Source: Xanthostigma xanthostigma (Eukaryota; Arthropoda; Insecta; Raphidioptera; Raphidiidae). Taken from it: 64,000 bases of DNA. The notes beneath the pieces were generated by a model that saw only the letters and a list, made by a program, of their open reading frames with translations, had not been told where the DNA came from and made no database searches. Below, one piece after another: positions 12,078-24,555 of this stretch; positions within the stretch are counted from its first letter, which is position 1, and each line of letters starts with the position of its first letter. Made by a program: the position numbers and the translations under genes. The stretch spans positions 50,231,665 through 50,295,664 of the forward strand of contig OY754468.1 of assembly GCA_963575645.1 (NCBI GenBank), written 5' to 3'.

Positions 12078-12533
12078 TAATAGTTTTATTCGATTGATAG
12101 TGAATTAAAAATTAATCAGACTTGACGAGTGTACCAAAATAAAAAAAAAATCTGGATACTGTGTCATTAACGTTTTACAATGCGATTTCATTACAGGTAA
12201 TTCAATTGTTTTTGTTTTTTTTTCTGAATGGTTAATTGTTAAACGGTAAAGCGGCAAGAGAGAGAGAGAGAGACTCACGCATCGTCGGACCTTCAATAAA
12301 GTGTGCCGGAACGTGGACCGTGACATATATTTTTATAAACAAAAAAGTATGACCATGTTATTGCGTTAATATACATATAAAATAATAATGTACCTGCACG
12401 GTGTTAATCGTAGTCGTTTACAATGCACATTATTCATTATATTGAGGCATGGCTTTTTTTTTTATTGTTTTTTGTCACCCATCGCGAACAATGGGTATCA
12501 ATCGGGTTGCCATCTAAATATAGGATCAATTTT

Positions 12534-13018
12534 TTGAAAAAAATTGCAAAAATCGAATTCTTTAATATACTTTTGAAATTGAGAATGCTTACAGAAAAAA
12601 TACGCTGAATTCAATGAGCGTAAGCAAACGTCTGTGTCTCTTTTAGTTTTATTTATTTATTTAAAGACATAAAACATTAGTTTGGAAACTACGGCTATTC
12701 GAAAATTTTATATGATTGTCTGAAAACTATAAACGCAAATAACTTCTAAACCAAAAGACATAAAGACGTTTGTTATTGTGCTCATTGGATTCAGCGTGTT
12801 TTTTTCTATAAGCATGATGATTTTGCCAAAGTTCTGAAAGATTTCGGTTTTCGTCAAAAATCGCATTTTTTTAAAGGGGTAGGTATGCCTTGAAAAAATT
12901 GCAAAAATCGAATTTTTTAATATACTTCTGAAATAGAGAATGCTTATAGAAAAAAATACGCTGAATTTAATGAGCGTAAGCAAACGTCTGTATCTCTTTT
13001 AGTTTGGAAACTACGGTC
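12534..13018 (+). repeat. Direct duplication of a ~120-bp segment
   Basis: 12534-12649 and 12890-13018 are near copies. Both run from 'GAAAAAATTGCAAAAATCGA' through 'GAGCGTAAGCAAACGTCTGT' to CTTTTAG. The intervening 240 bp carries a partial inverted version near 12755-12800. A diverged relative is at about 31760-31850. Confidence 0.75.
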
Positions 13019-13094
13019 ATTATACGTGGGTCATTTAAAAAGTCTGCGTGGGTCAGTGTTTGACCCGCGGGTCATAGGTTCTCCATCACTTCTA

Positions 13095-13299
13095 TACTGC
13101 CGTAAAAAGGCAAAGGGCAGTAAGTGACCAACTTATGAATTTGAGTAAATCAAGATTTACTAAAAATGTCTTGACCGTCCAGAATTTTAGATTATGGAAA
13201 ATAAAATTATTGCTGCAGCACTTACTGCTGTCGTTGGCTTCAGTATGAACTCATTTTGTCAACAAATGTCACTTTGCCCTTTGCCTTTTTAAGGCAGTA
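13095..13299. mobile_element. TA-flanked MITE, family 'TACTGCC', copy 2 (205 bp)
   Basis: Ends TACTGCCGTAAAAAGGCAAA and its complement are flanked by TA at 13093-13094 and 13300-13301. It shares nearly all of its interior with copy 1 at 6145-6379, except a ~30-bp block missing here. Confidence 0.85.
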
Positions 13300-13884
13300 T
13301 AGGTGTTGATTCCCAAGAGACAGACAGACGGACAACATAGTGATCCTACAAGTGTTCCTTTTTCCCTTTTGAGGAACCCTAAAAATCGTTTCAAACGGCT
13401 GAACCGATTTTTTTTGTAGACACTATTTTTGAAATGAACATTTAATTTTGATTTCGTATAAAACCTATCGCAAGGGAACTTGTATTGCTATTAGGTACTG
13501 TGTTTTGTATATAGAAGGGTTGGTCACAGCTCACATTGCAATTATTATTATTCATCTTTGTCATACGGGCGCTACGACGCTAAAAGACGTTTTCACGAAT
13601 ATTGCATTATTATTACAAGGAAGCATTAATCACGCTGAGTTATTGAATTCAGTTATGTAATGTTGAAGACAGCAGGTGGCTGTGAAAGTGACATCACATC
13701 AAATCTCACAAATTGAAATTTTTAATACTTAGGGGTTCCAAGTAAAAACGACCCTTTCTCAGCAGTCAGTATAAAATAATGTGTTTTTATGTACCATTTT
13801 TTTTTTGTTATTGTAAAAATATTAAATGTGAGAGAGTTTCACTTCTGCCGTGTGGCTTTAATCTTTAGAATATAAAATCATACA

Positions 13885-14560
13885 CGGTTTTGATTTAAAA
13901 AAATTCCAGCCAATTGGGCGACGGGACCATTCCAACTTCAAAAATGTTGACGTTTGATTATAATAAAGAAAATAAAATTTCTGACATCGCATAAGGTGAC
14001 GCGGTAATGGCTAGTATTCAATATGATATTTGCTATTCGTTGCCATGGTTACCTACATAATATGTTCCACGTCATGTAAAAATTAATCAAAGCATGCCGA
14101 ACTTGTCTATTTCTGACAGATGCATAAAACATAAGAGCGGCTGATTTTTTTTTATTTTCAAAATATTTCCGAAACTATAAAGTTTAGAAAACATTTTTTT
14201 AAAAGAAAGTTTCTTGAAAAGATAAATAGAATAATAATCCGTTATGAAAAGTACACCATTATTATATAAAAAAACACCGTTATAGAATATATCTCTTCTG
14301 CGCTTGCGCCGATTTTCCCCAAAAACAATAGGGCTCTTCATATTTGCATACCAAACATCCTTCCAAAATTTGGTTTCAATCCGCTCATCCTTTTGACCTG
14401 TATCGTGTTCACAGACTAACAGACGCACAGAGTTTTTCCAAAAATATGTTTTTTGGATTCGGGGGACCTCAAAACGGAAAGATATTGTAAAATTTTTGAA
14501 AAGTGATATTTGACCTAAACTAGTACTTTTCCTCACTTGTGGGTTGGAATGGTAAAAGTA
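13885..14560 (-). repeat. Repeat family Z, copy 1
   Basis: This unit runs from 'CCAATTGGGCGACGGGACCA' to 'GGGGGACCTCAAAAC'. It shares most of its length with 47216-48070 (opposite orientation). Its first ~400 bp also appear in both arms of the 22305-23776 palindrome. The 149-codon minus frame at 14087-14536 is the longest uncharacterised frame here. The 47-kb copy is similar but riddled with stops, so it is not supported as a gene. Confidence 0.7.
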
Positions 14561-14569
14561 TATAAGTAT

Positions 14570-15480
14570 ATATTAATTGATTTTTATTATAGCTCTGACA
14601 ATTAATAATTCGTGTATTTAATTATTTTGTTAATTGTGAATACTGCAGACATTGCAGTGTCGCCAAACTTGAAACTTGTGCAATTTGGAGAAACAACATC
14701 ATGACATCATGGCGTTTCCAAATGGCGTGACGTTCATTTGGCAACTCTTTCAAGGTCTATCATTTTTTGTGTTAAATATTTTTAGATTTATTCGTAGTAC
14801 TTATTAATGATGAAAAAGAAAGACTTTTGGTCGATTTAAAATTATTATTTCGCGACAAAAATATTAACTCTCATTTCGATGCGTTCTCTCAATCTTTACT
14901 CAAAAATACCAGAGGAACGTGATATTGACTGGTAAAACTGAAGAATAAAAAAAATATTTTTCAATCATCCGCTGATAATTGGACTTCAACTGCAATCTAA
15001 TTTACATATATATATTATTATGATATAAAGTTTTATGTTTATTGTTCTTGTAATTTCGCGAATTGTTTCATCGTTGTTAGTTTCCTGTTTATGAAATATT
15101 TAATACGTTTTTTATATATGTTTACGCGAAAAATACGGAAGTGTGTCTTTACTGTAACCACAAATTTATTGGTATGTGGATTAGTTTAATGTTTAGTTAG
15201 TTGGCAATACTTACTTGTATATAAATACAGTAAAACCTTTCAATAAATGGTACCGCCTCTCTGGTTACCGCCTCGCCTAGAAATGGTCAGTCTCGTCTCG
15301 TCTGTCAAGGCGAGAAAAATCACCTCAATATTTTCTCGATATCGATAGCCAATAGGTTTGGACAAATTAATTTTAATCTTGTCTCGAGAAATTGTTAATC
15401 TCGTGTCGAGGATTTCTTGTTCCATCAAGCCAAATTACAGAGGTAGGTTTTAAAATCAATGATCATGTGTATTGTTAGAA
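14570..15480. other. No supported feature
   Basis: AT-rich sequence. A patch at 15240-15430 with repeated 'TCTCGTCTCG' and 'TGTCTCGAG' blocks looks like degraded repeat. No gene seen. Confidence 0.4.
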
Positions 15481-15510
15481 CAATTTACCACCATTCGACC
15501 AACTTGAGGC

Positions 15511-15545
15511 CCTGAAGATGAAAATAATTTTTTCGAAACGTTGGC
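15511..15545 (+). repeat. CTGAAGATG...CGAAACGTT hairpin motif
   Basis: CTGAAGATGAAAATAATTTT is followed by TTCGAAACGTTGG. The motif has the layout of a short stem-loop between CTGAAGATG and GAAACGTT, found five more times in this window and typical of the 3' regions of some retroelements. See findings. Confidence 0.45.
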
Positions 15546-15776
15546 CATTAGCGTAACATTGGTAAAGCTTATTTATGATCTTCAACCAAAAATCTACCTT
15601 CATCGTAACATTCTATTGGATCAACACAACTTTATACTGAAGACGTAGTTCTTACAATTTGTACGACCATTTGGCTTGTAATGATTTGTTATCAAATTAA
15701 TAATACTACTGTAGAAAATAATCTGATTTGCACCATAGAAATGCAAATAATATAACCTAATTTACTTTTACCGTTA

Positions 15777-16564
15777 TAGGCCCCACTCACGATCACACTT
15801 CATGCAATAGTTCAGTGTTCAAACTTATAGTTCAGTGAAGCATGATAGTGTGTGGGACAAATAAACACTGAAACCAACACTGAAGTCAAGCATGAACTCA
15901 TCAAATGCATCTTGATTTTTGAACGACTTCAGTGTTCAGTGTTCAAGTAAACTGTTGTGTGTGTGGGTGTTTTTCAGTTCAGTTTTTGGAGTTCTGTGTT
16001 TTGTACAACCAGAAGCCAAAAATCTCAATGTTGCTGCCTTTCTTGTGCAGAAATAGATTTTCACATATTTGTGTCCTGGTTCTTAATAAATAGGGTAACT
16101 AATTCCAGTAAATAATTGTAAGTTAATTCATTCATTCGTAAATAATTATTGCAATCAAGCGGCTCAAGTTGTAATTCATTAATCAAATAAACATGACTTC
16201 TTGAATCACGCATTTCTAACCAATTTTTCACCCATATTCTTCTTTTTTTTTCTTATTTCTCTGTTTTAAATACAATCCCATAGCTCTGAACAGCCAATCC
16301 TCACCATTTAAATTACTCATTTAGTTCTTATTAATGAACTATACTCTATAGTATAATATTATAGTGTGTATATAATATAATATATCTTATGTATCTATAC
16401 TCGACGAGTGTATGTCAACAACTGAACCAAATTGAACACAAAAAATTTATAAAACTGAGCAGTTTGCATGAACTGTGTGTGGTGCCAGTCAGTCTTTCGA
16501 TTAATCTGCCCAACTTCACTGAACACTGAACTGTGGCATGAAGTTTGATCGTGAGTGGGGCCTA
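15777..16564. mobile_element. PIF/Harbinger-type non-autonomous element (788 bp)
   Basis: Terminal repeats TAGGCCCCACTCACGATCA and the complement ...TGATCGTGAGTGGGGCCTA are flanked by TTA on both sides (15774-15776 and 16565-16567), the 3-bp target of PIF/Harbinger. Subterminal regions repeat TTCAGTGTTCAA and CACTGAACTG motifs. No transposase frame is seen. Confidence 0.8.
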
Positions 16565-16567
16565 TTA

Positions 16568-18050
16568 TATCTGCATTGTTATCTAATCAAATTATACACA
16601 CAACTGTTAAAATTGCAATAAAAGAATACTGTTACATAATAAAGTTTATGATTTGCCATATTAATGTCGTTTGATTTTATCAAATGGATCGTGACTTAAT
16701 AATTTCCAACTAGCTAAGCAGGTTCTTTCACGAAAAAGAAATAATGACTCGCAAATACTCTCATAAGATACAGTCATCACTCATCAGGTTCGATTGTAAT
16801 GACAGCTAGACATAACCTCAAAAATTTTTGATAGATCAGAATATAACTGACAGTGAATCATTGCAACATTCTAGTAGAAATTTGGAGTTGGGGGAGTAAA
16901 TGTGTTTGCCACTCAAAAATCTGTCTAAACTTGACTTTCCCCCCAAATTTTATAACGTTTCTTTTTTGTGCTCGTGTAAATGCAGTGCCTTTCCGAATAG
17001 GAATTCTAGCACAATTTTATAGGTTAAGTACCGCAGCCATGACACTTGTGCATCGCGAGTACTGTTATGAACGCCGCTAAATGGTTGTCACTGTTATGTG
17101 GATTAGATGTGATATAATTTTAATTTATTGTATGCGTTGATTGCACGCACGAACTTCCAAAATCATTGCACAGATGTATGACACAAAACCGACCATATTA
17201 TTTAAATCAAAAATAGTGTTCAATTTGTCAAGTACGTTCTTCGTGACGCTCGATTTGCCCTCGCAACGTCCTGCAAATGAAATGATATTTGTGTTTGTAC
17301 CGCACAAAGATTCCGTGCAGTTAGCGCACGTAATAAATTAAAACCATATTTACTGCGCGGCCTAATATTGTATGTATGCATTGGCTAGACTTCCGTAAAA
17401 GTGCAACGGACTTGAAGAAATCATTACACTAGACTAGTACACTATATTTATATGCAAAACATTCCGTTTTGTACACTACCGTTTGAAAAAAAGTCGTTAT
17501 TACTGTTTTAGAAGATGTGAACAGTCAATGCAATACAATACAACCAGTTAAATATATTTGAAACTACTATTAAATTCGCTATGTAGTAGCTTTTGGAATG
17601 ATTGGAAAAAAAATGCACTTAGCTTATTTATATATCTACATCTATCTATTAACTGTTGTAATTTTTTTGTTTTTGTTTAATCAAGCAGCATGTATTGGAA
17701 ACGCTGCCTAGGAAATTGTTTTATTTTTCTGTACATAATATGTTTAATTTCTTTCAATAAATCTTATCTTGTTGTTTTAGATTTTGTTTTATATTTTTTT
17801 GTTGGGCTCCCCCTAGAACCGACCGTGAATTAGCGCACTCTATAATATTTCGAGCTTAACTTGCATTTCGTTATGCCTTATTTATAACGTGTATTACAGG
17901 TTCATATAGCTTGTTTAATATGTCATTTACTCATTTATTATACCGCATTACATAATGTTACATATCAGTATGTTCAAATGTGTTCATTGCCGCTTGCGTT
18001 ATATCTATGACCTAAAGAAAAAATCGCTTATGTCGAATCTTCCCTATAGT
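16568..18050. other. No supported feature
   Basis: Only short open frames (16853-17080; opposing frames at 17125-17341) with no recognised domain. Confidence 0.4.
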
Positions 18051-18053
18051 TTA

Positions 18054-18127
18054 TTTTCAAATTCATATTCAAACTTTATTAGTCAAAAACACAATTAAAA
18101 TTGTACAGACATTGTCAATAAAAAAGT
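18054..18127 (-). repeat. 3' tail of a dispersed retroposon (copy 2)
   Basis: Reverse-oriented copy of the 5771-5839 tail, beginning 'TTCAAACTTTATTAGTCAAA'. Only the tail is present. Confidence 0.5.
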
Positions 18128-18427
18128 AGGTATATAACGATTGAATATGTGATAGGTGAGAAATCCGTTTTGGATAGGATTAGCATAGAATCCATTCTCA
18201 GCGGATGTCTAAGTCGTGAAAGGAGTAGCTATGCCGAATTTCAAGTCAATCGGGCGTACAGCTTTGGAGATCTCGTATGATGAGTCAGTGAGCGGTATTT
18301 CAGATTTAGACGAGAAATTCATACAGTATTTTCGATTATTATTATCCGCGCCAGTTTTGGCCCGGTCAAAAATATGTTTCAAATGATATACCAGCGCGGA
18401 GCGTGACGTGGCCTAAGCTTAAACTAG

Positions 18428-18674
18428 CTATTCGGAACCCAAAGGAATGGTGAGACCTCTGGTGAGAAATGCGCCGAACTGTCCTAAGAGAGGTTTTTTG
18501 ACAGATAAACTATGGAGGCATAAGGTAAACATTGATTTAGATAAGCATGATGGAGGCTAGATTAGTCTCCATCATGCTTTTCTAAATCAATGTTCACCTG
18601 TCTAAAAACCCTCCTTAGGACAGTTGGGCGCATTTCTCACCAGATATCTCACCATTCCTTTGGGCTCCGAATAG
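18428..18674. mobile_element. Foldback MITE (247 bp)
   Basis: Arms of ~115 bp start CTATTCGGAACCCAAAGGAA and fold on their complement ending CCGAATAG. The innermost stem is 'ATAAGCATGATGGAGG' against 'CCTCCATCATGCTT'-type sequence around a ~10-nt loop. There is no coding capacity and no clear target duplication. Confidence 0.85.
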
Positions 18675-19084
18675 AAGTATGAATGCTTCCGTTTAATCGA
18701 ATCTGACCGAACGATTAGCCTAATTCTGCCTATAGTATAGAATATAGATCAAGCGTAGAATGTAACTTAGCCGCTTTTGCCATTGGACCGCAGATTTTAT
18801 ATAGAAGAGAGAATGTGTATTTATAGTGTTACACATTGTAATGCAACTGCATTTGTCAGAAATATTAGAATGCTCTTTTATGTTGAAACATTGGATATGT
18901 TATGTTGCATATTTAGTAACAAGTTGTGTGAAAATCGGTAGTAATATTATTTAGAAATAAACGACCCACTGTTTTGTATTATTTATATATAGATTCGCAA
19001 ATGATAGACATAGAAATGATGGATAGACAAACGTTTAGGAACAGTTTCGATGGAGTGGTTTCAACCGTGTTTGAAAAGAAAATT

Positions 19085-19466
19085 TACTATATGAATTATT
19101 GCCTATCTACTTAATGTGCAATGAGTGAAAGCAACAAAGCGTATCGAAAATATATCTGCGTCTCTTTCTTCGATGTAATAATTTCTCCGATGATAGGATT
19201 GGCTGATGTACTTGCATTCAATCTGAATAAAGTATCTCTGTTTCAAAAACTTTGTCTTTTTCTATGACGTTAACATGGGCGTACCCGGCTTTTGGCCCAG
19301 GAGGGAGCAAATTAGAAATTTCTTAAGCCGCGTGCCCCGTGCTTGTTTTGCCCTCCTGGATACGACAGTGCTTACGGCGTAAAAAAAGACAGAAGTATAT
19401 GTTTGCACCCTAATGGTTCGATTGCGATTTTATTCCTATTCTCAGTATAGAATAAAAAGTATATGG
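19085..19466 (-). repeat. Dispersed repeat family 'CCCATGTTAACGTC', full copy
   Basis: On the minus strand it starts CCATATACTTTTTATTCTAT and ends 'CAATAATTCATATAG'. It matches 53576-53946 along its length, except a ~20-bp block present only here. No open frame is conserved between copies and no terminal repeats are visible, so its class is unclear. Confidence 0.75.
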
Positions 19467-19469
19467 AAA

Positions 19470-20210
19470 ATAGTGTTTTCTGATGTTGAACATTTAGCAG
19501 TGTGATGTGTGCTTCGTCCGCACAAAGTTGCAAGGATAATGCAGGCAGCAAATCTGTCTTTGGGTCTTTGTCATCTGATGGTTACAAAACAATGACATTC
19601 AATTATCCAACAAAACCATCTTCAACTTCAGAACGCGCATCTTGTGAAACCAGCACGCATATAAAAACCGTCACAATCTAGCAGCCAAAAACCAGCAGTC
19701 AATCTAGCATCAAAACTGCAGCGATCTTCGTCATTAAAAGAGTTGTTCATTTGTTGAAACTGGAAATAATGGTCTCAATCCGAGCAATCCCGAGTTTTTT
19801 CCTGTGTCGGTTAGCAATTTTACTCCCACAAGGATAGTTATAGGTTAGAAACCGCTGTTCTAAAATTAACTTGGCTTTCGAATTGTGTTTGAGGGTTCGG
19901 AGAGAAACGGCAACTGCATTTGGCATTATTTTTTTAATCAATTTACACCTCCATGCGAGACGCATAAAAATATCTTGCAGGTGCACGATGCAACATATTT
20001 AGCACGTCTTTAATAATGACTTTTTAAGTTCATTAACATGACCAATTATTGTTAACAAATTAGACAAACAATATTTAAGCACACATAATTACTGTATGCA
20101 TTCTCGCTGCAGCGCTATCTACAATCTGGACAATGGATGCTTTCATAGTAATTTAGTTTTTATAGAAACATATTATTATTATCAAAGACTATAGTTTAAG
20201 CGATTAATAA
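19470..20210. other. No supported feature
   Basis: A 79-codon minus frame at 19747-19986 resembles nothing I know. The rest is AT-rich. Confidence 0.35.
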
Positions 20211-20213
20211 TAG

Positions 20214-20336
20214 TATATTGTGCGACTAGTGAAAGAAGGAGAAGATTCCATGAGCGTGAAATTTGCCGTACGAGCGTAGCGAGTGCGGTAACACGTGAGT
20301 GGAATATTCTCCTTCTTTCACTAGTCGCACAATATA
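20214..20336. mobile_element. Palindromic MITE 'TGTGCGACTAGTG', copy 2
   Basis: TATATTGTGCGACTAGTGAA through its complement forms a near-perfect 123-bp hairpin. Its loop contains GTACGAGCGTAGCGAGTGCG. It is better preserved than the copy at 9471-9591. Confidence 0.85.
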
Positions 20337-20843
20337 TAATTAATAATCACTTAAACTAGTCTTTGATAATAATGAAACCGAGCGGGACCGCTAGTCATAT
20401 ATAAAATTGTTTATATAGGTAACATATTTTGCCAATACTACTGTCGCCATTAATGTATGTAGTTTTATTCCGCTTCGAATCTGTAATTTTTCGTAACTAT
20501 TTACAGACAATTCAACACGCCGGTATCTCAATTACCGTATTTGCATATTGTATAAGCTTATTCCGCGTATATAAAAATGTATTGTAGATTATTTTATTAC
20601 TTTATTTAGTCATGTTAATTTAAAAGGCGAACTTATGAATGCATAATAATTATCTATTATTGTAAACACTTTCTAGAAGACAAATGAAATCGAGTGATTA
20701 AAAAAAACTAATGCAGTTAATTATTTCGTCCAACTTTTTAAAGTCCAGTAGCTTCGTACATGAACTGGTGCTATTGTACTGTCTGATCGATGCAAGAATT
20801 ATTTTACATTGTTGCTATAATTTTTTTTGACTTTTTATCAATA

Positions 20844-21361
20844 GGAAAAAATGACTGGATCAGAGTGAGCCTTGAAATCTTGTTTTTCAATTTGACATTT
20901 ATATTCTTTTGCAAAATGAATGTGTATACTACCGAAGAAAATATTCAACTGATTACAACATAATCGGACTTTTTTTATTAATGGGACATTAAATTCCCAA
21001 AAATACTTAAATATGGTGCGAGATCATATATCTCCGCCTATTCGTGTTGAACCTAAAGACATTGGGTCACTGATTTACCAACGCGCATACGTCATACCAG
21101 TCAGACAATTTTTGAATGAAATGTTTCCAAACAGATGGAGTTGTTTTTTTGTTTTATTTTTGTACAAAAAATTAAAATAATGATTTATAAGAGCTTTTTA
21201 TTATTAAAAAAGCCAAGTAAAATAAAAATAAATCAAAATAAAATAGAAATCCTCAAGATTACCACGATAATTCAATAGAAATGCCGTCATGGCTAACTCT
21301 GATCCAAGTATTTTTTCCCAATGCTAATTTCCCTATGTGCACCTTACGCGTTTACATACTG
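20844..21361 (-). mobile_element. Truncated mariner-like transposon, copy A
   Basis: The end ...TGCACCTTACGCGTTTACATACTG is followed by TA and matches the end of 40113-41802. The opposite end breaks off at about 20844. The internal transposase remnant (20979-21180, + strand) contains GTLNSQKYLNMVRDHI and VRQFLNEMFPNRW, the spaced motifs of mariner-like DDE transposases. The catalytic segment between them, including the 'WFQQDGAPPH' region, has been replaced or lost. Confidence 0.75.
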
Positions 21362-21653
21362 TATAATAGCATCATTAGAGATAAAACTATTTCATTTTTT
21401 TTATTTTTCGCGAATCTGATTTGTATGGGAATTTTATTCACGGTTAAAATGTATAATCTAATTAAAATGCGTTGACATTTTAATTGCACACTGCTAGTAT
21501 TGATAAATGCATATGGCGATACCAAGTTGACCAACAATCAATGAAGAAAGAATAATTAGTCAATTGCACAAAGTTTGTAGTACAGGTGATTTATACCGAG
21601 TGTTCGTAAAATATTTTATTTGAAAATTACCTGTGGTTTGAAATAAATTGTAA

Positions 21654-22083
21654 ATTAAGAGTATTCGTCCCTGCAAATACCCCCTGCACCCTTCATCTCA
21701 AATCTTTTCCCCTCGCCTAAAAACGGTTCGCGCTCTCCCGACGCTATTTTTAAAGCTAGAGGGTTCTGGTAAACGCCAAATGAAAGACAAAGAATCAGAC
21801 TACAGATCCTTCAGACGAATTTTTTGGAAAAAAATTCCTGAAAAAACTTACAATCTTTTGAAAAAAATAATAAGCTACGTAATATTTCACACGTAGGCGA
21901 AACTGTTTTTCAAAAAATTCGCCTGAAGGATCTGTAGTCTGATTCTTTGTCTTTCATTTGGCGTTTACCAGAACCCTCTAGCTTTAAAAATTGCGTCGGG
22001 AGAGCGCGAACCGTTTTCAGGCGAGGGGAAAAGATTTGAGATGAAGGGTGCAGGGGGTGTTTGCAGGGACGAATACTCTTAAT
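21654..22083. mobile_element. 430-bp foldback element
   Basis: ATTAAGAGTATTCGTCCCTG at the left is mirrored by CAGGGACGAATACTCTTAAT at the right, and the arms match for about 170 bp with few differences. The ~85-bp centre is unique. A 73-codon minus frame crossing the right arm is a by-product. Confidence 0.85.
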
Positions 22084-22304
22084 ATCGCGTTTGAGAACCG
22101 CTGATATGAACCACATATAAATTATGTACATTATAATAAAGAGAAGTACGCGTTTGTATCACCATATTTAGCAACCCGCTGTAATTTTTGTTGCCCGAAG
22201 GCACGACAGTCGCAGAGCTTTGTTTATTATCGCTTGTTACACAGTCTCAATGATGCAATTTGGTACAGTTGCATATTTTTCAATTACGTCAGTGTAATCA
22301 GGTA

Positions 22305-23776
22305 ATAGTATAAGAGCCAGTGATCGGCTACCAGTATGTATTTGACCAGACCTGATTTTTTACACATTGAGTCTCCTATACCTACCATACATGGAGTGGG
22401 GACTCACTAAGTCCGGAGTGGCCGCCGCGGCCCGTACTCAGGTGCGACAGGTACAAAATTTGACTAATTTTCAAAGTATTTGACCACGTCTGCCATTTGG
22501 AAATTTAATAATATATTATTATTGCTATTGAAAAATAACAATGGCAGACCATTATCGCGCGACAATCATCGTGGCAGACAATTTTTTAAGTACTAAAAAA
22601 TATGAAATTTTGAAATGTATATTTTTCATCGCGGATTATTATTCTATTTATTATTTCAAGCAAGTTTCGTAAATAAAATTTTTTTCTAAACTTTATAGTT
22701 CCGGAAATATTTAGAAAATTAAAAAAAAATCAGCTGCTCTTTTGTCTTGTAGATCTGTCAGAAATAAACTAGTTAAGCATGCTTTGATTAATTTTTACAT
22801 GACGTGGAACATATTATGTAGGTGACCAAGACGACGAATAGCAAATATCATATTGAATACTAGCCATTACCCGCGTCACCTCACGCGATATCAGAAATGT
22901 TATTTTCTTTATTTTACTATATCAAATGACAATATTTTTGAAGTTGGAATGGTCCCGTCGCCCAATTGGTTGGAATTTTTTATTTGTTCCAAAACAAAAA
23001 TAAAAAATATCAAGAGAATATAAAAAATTATTTATGCCTATACCTATAAACAATATTTTTATTCTCACTTGACACTTTTTAATTTTGTTTTGGAACAACT
23101 AAAAAATTCCAACCAATTGGGCGACGGGACCTTTCCAACTTCAAAAATATTGACATTTGATATAGTAAAATAAAGAAAATAACATTTCTGTTATCGCGTG
23201 AGGTGACGCGGGTAATGGCTAGTATTCAATATGATATTTGCTATTCGTCGTCTTGGTCACCTACATAATATGTTCCACGTCATGTAAAAATTAATCAAAG
23301 CATGCTTAACTAGTTTATTTCTGACAGATCTACAAGACAAAAGAGCAGCTGATTTTTTTTAATTTTCTAAATATTTCCGGAACTATAAAGTTTAGAAAAA
23401 AATTTTATTTACGAAACTTGCTTGAAATAATAAATAGAATAATAATCCGCGATGAAAAATATACATTTCAAAATTTCATATTTTTTAGTACTTAAAAAAT
23501 TGTCTGCCACGATGATTGTCGCGCGATAATGGTCTGCCATTGTTATTTTTCAATAGCAATAATAATATATTATTAAATTTCCAAATGGCAGACGTGGTCA
23601 AATACTTTGAAAATTAGTCAAATTTTGTACCTGTCGCACCTGAGTACGGGCCGCGGCGGCCACTCCGGACTTAGTGAGTCCCCACTCCATGTATGGTAGG
23701 TATAGGAGACTCAATGTGTAAAAAATCAGGTCTGGTCAAATACATACTGGTAGCCGATCACTGGCTCTTATACTAT
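22305..23776. repeat. Near-perfect 1.47-kb palindrome
   Basis: Left arm (22305 to about 23003) and right arm (about 23078-23776) are inverted copies differing at only a few positions by eye, around a ~75-bp loop that is itself partly symmetric. Each arm has an outer GC-rich part (GGCCGCCGCGGCCCGTACTC) and an inner part from repeat family Z (CCAATTGGGCGACGGGACC). No gene is seen. See findings. Confidence 0.9.
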
Positions 23777-23918
23777 AAATAACCTCCGCCAAAGAGGTGC
23801 AGTTTAATTTGCGAACGTTCAGTTACGACAACTCGATTACTAAAACAAAAGTATTGCCGTTTCTTTTCATTCCATTGATAAAAATCTTTTTCTTCATACC
23901 TCGATTGAAAGTACATAT

Positions 23919-24555
23919 CGCACGTTGAAAACAATAGTGACACTATATAAAAAAGTTGACTTTTCACCTTTTGTAAGATTCATGTTTTACTGCAAAAGTG
24001 TCACTTTACGAAAATTTTCGTTTGCTCATAAACCCACTTACTTCCGCTAGACTGAGCTAGTGTCACTTTATATTTTGAAAGAATTGCCCATGGTCATGAC
24101 TGATATAACGACACTATTTTGATTGTGTCAAAGCAGTTGTTTGGTACGCACGTCGCTGTAAGTGAAAAAGTGACACATTTTGTTAAACGACAGTTTACTG
24201 ATTACAGTTGCTACAAAAATTAATGCAAGTAAGTAAATACATAAAATGACACATTTTGTTTAGTGACACTTTTTGCAGTTGAAGTCTCCAATTTACTGAT
24301 TATAGGTTATGACAACAATGACACTAAACAAAAAATTATTGTAATAAGGTCTTTTTTTAATAACTTTATTTTTAACATTGTGGTCAAAAAATAAATTAAA
24401 ACAATAATAAATTGTCTCATTATTAACAAAAGAATCTCTATAAGCAGTATTTTAATAGTAACTTTTTTAGGACAAAACAATAATATTAAAACTAAAAAAT
24501 GCTCTACTGTAAAATGTCATTTTTTACATAATGCCACTTTTGTTTTCAACGTGCG
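23919..24555. mobile_element. Inverted-repeat element with repeated GTGACAC motifs
   Basis: Ends GCACGTTGAAAACAA and TTGTTTTCAACGTGC are exact complements. About seven copies of GTGACAC or GTGTCAC (followed by TTT or ATTTTG) are scattered through the left two thirds in both orientations, as transposase-binding subterminal repeats often are. No coding region; superfamily unknown. Confidence 0.65.

Noticed and set aside
14087-14536. 149-codon minus-strand open frame
   Set aside because: It lies wholly in repeat family Z. The related copy at 47.2-47.6 kb has similar residues but several stops, and no domain is recognisable.
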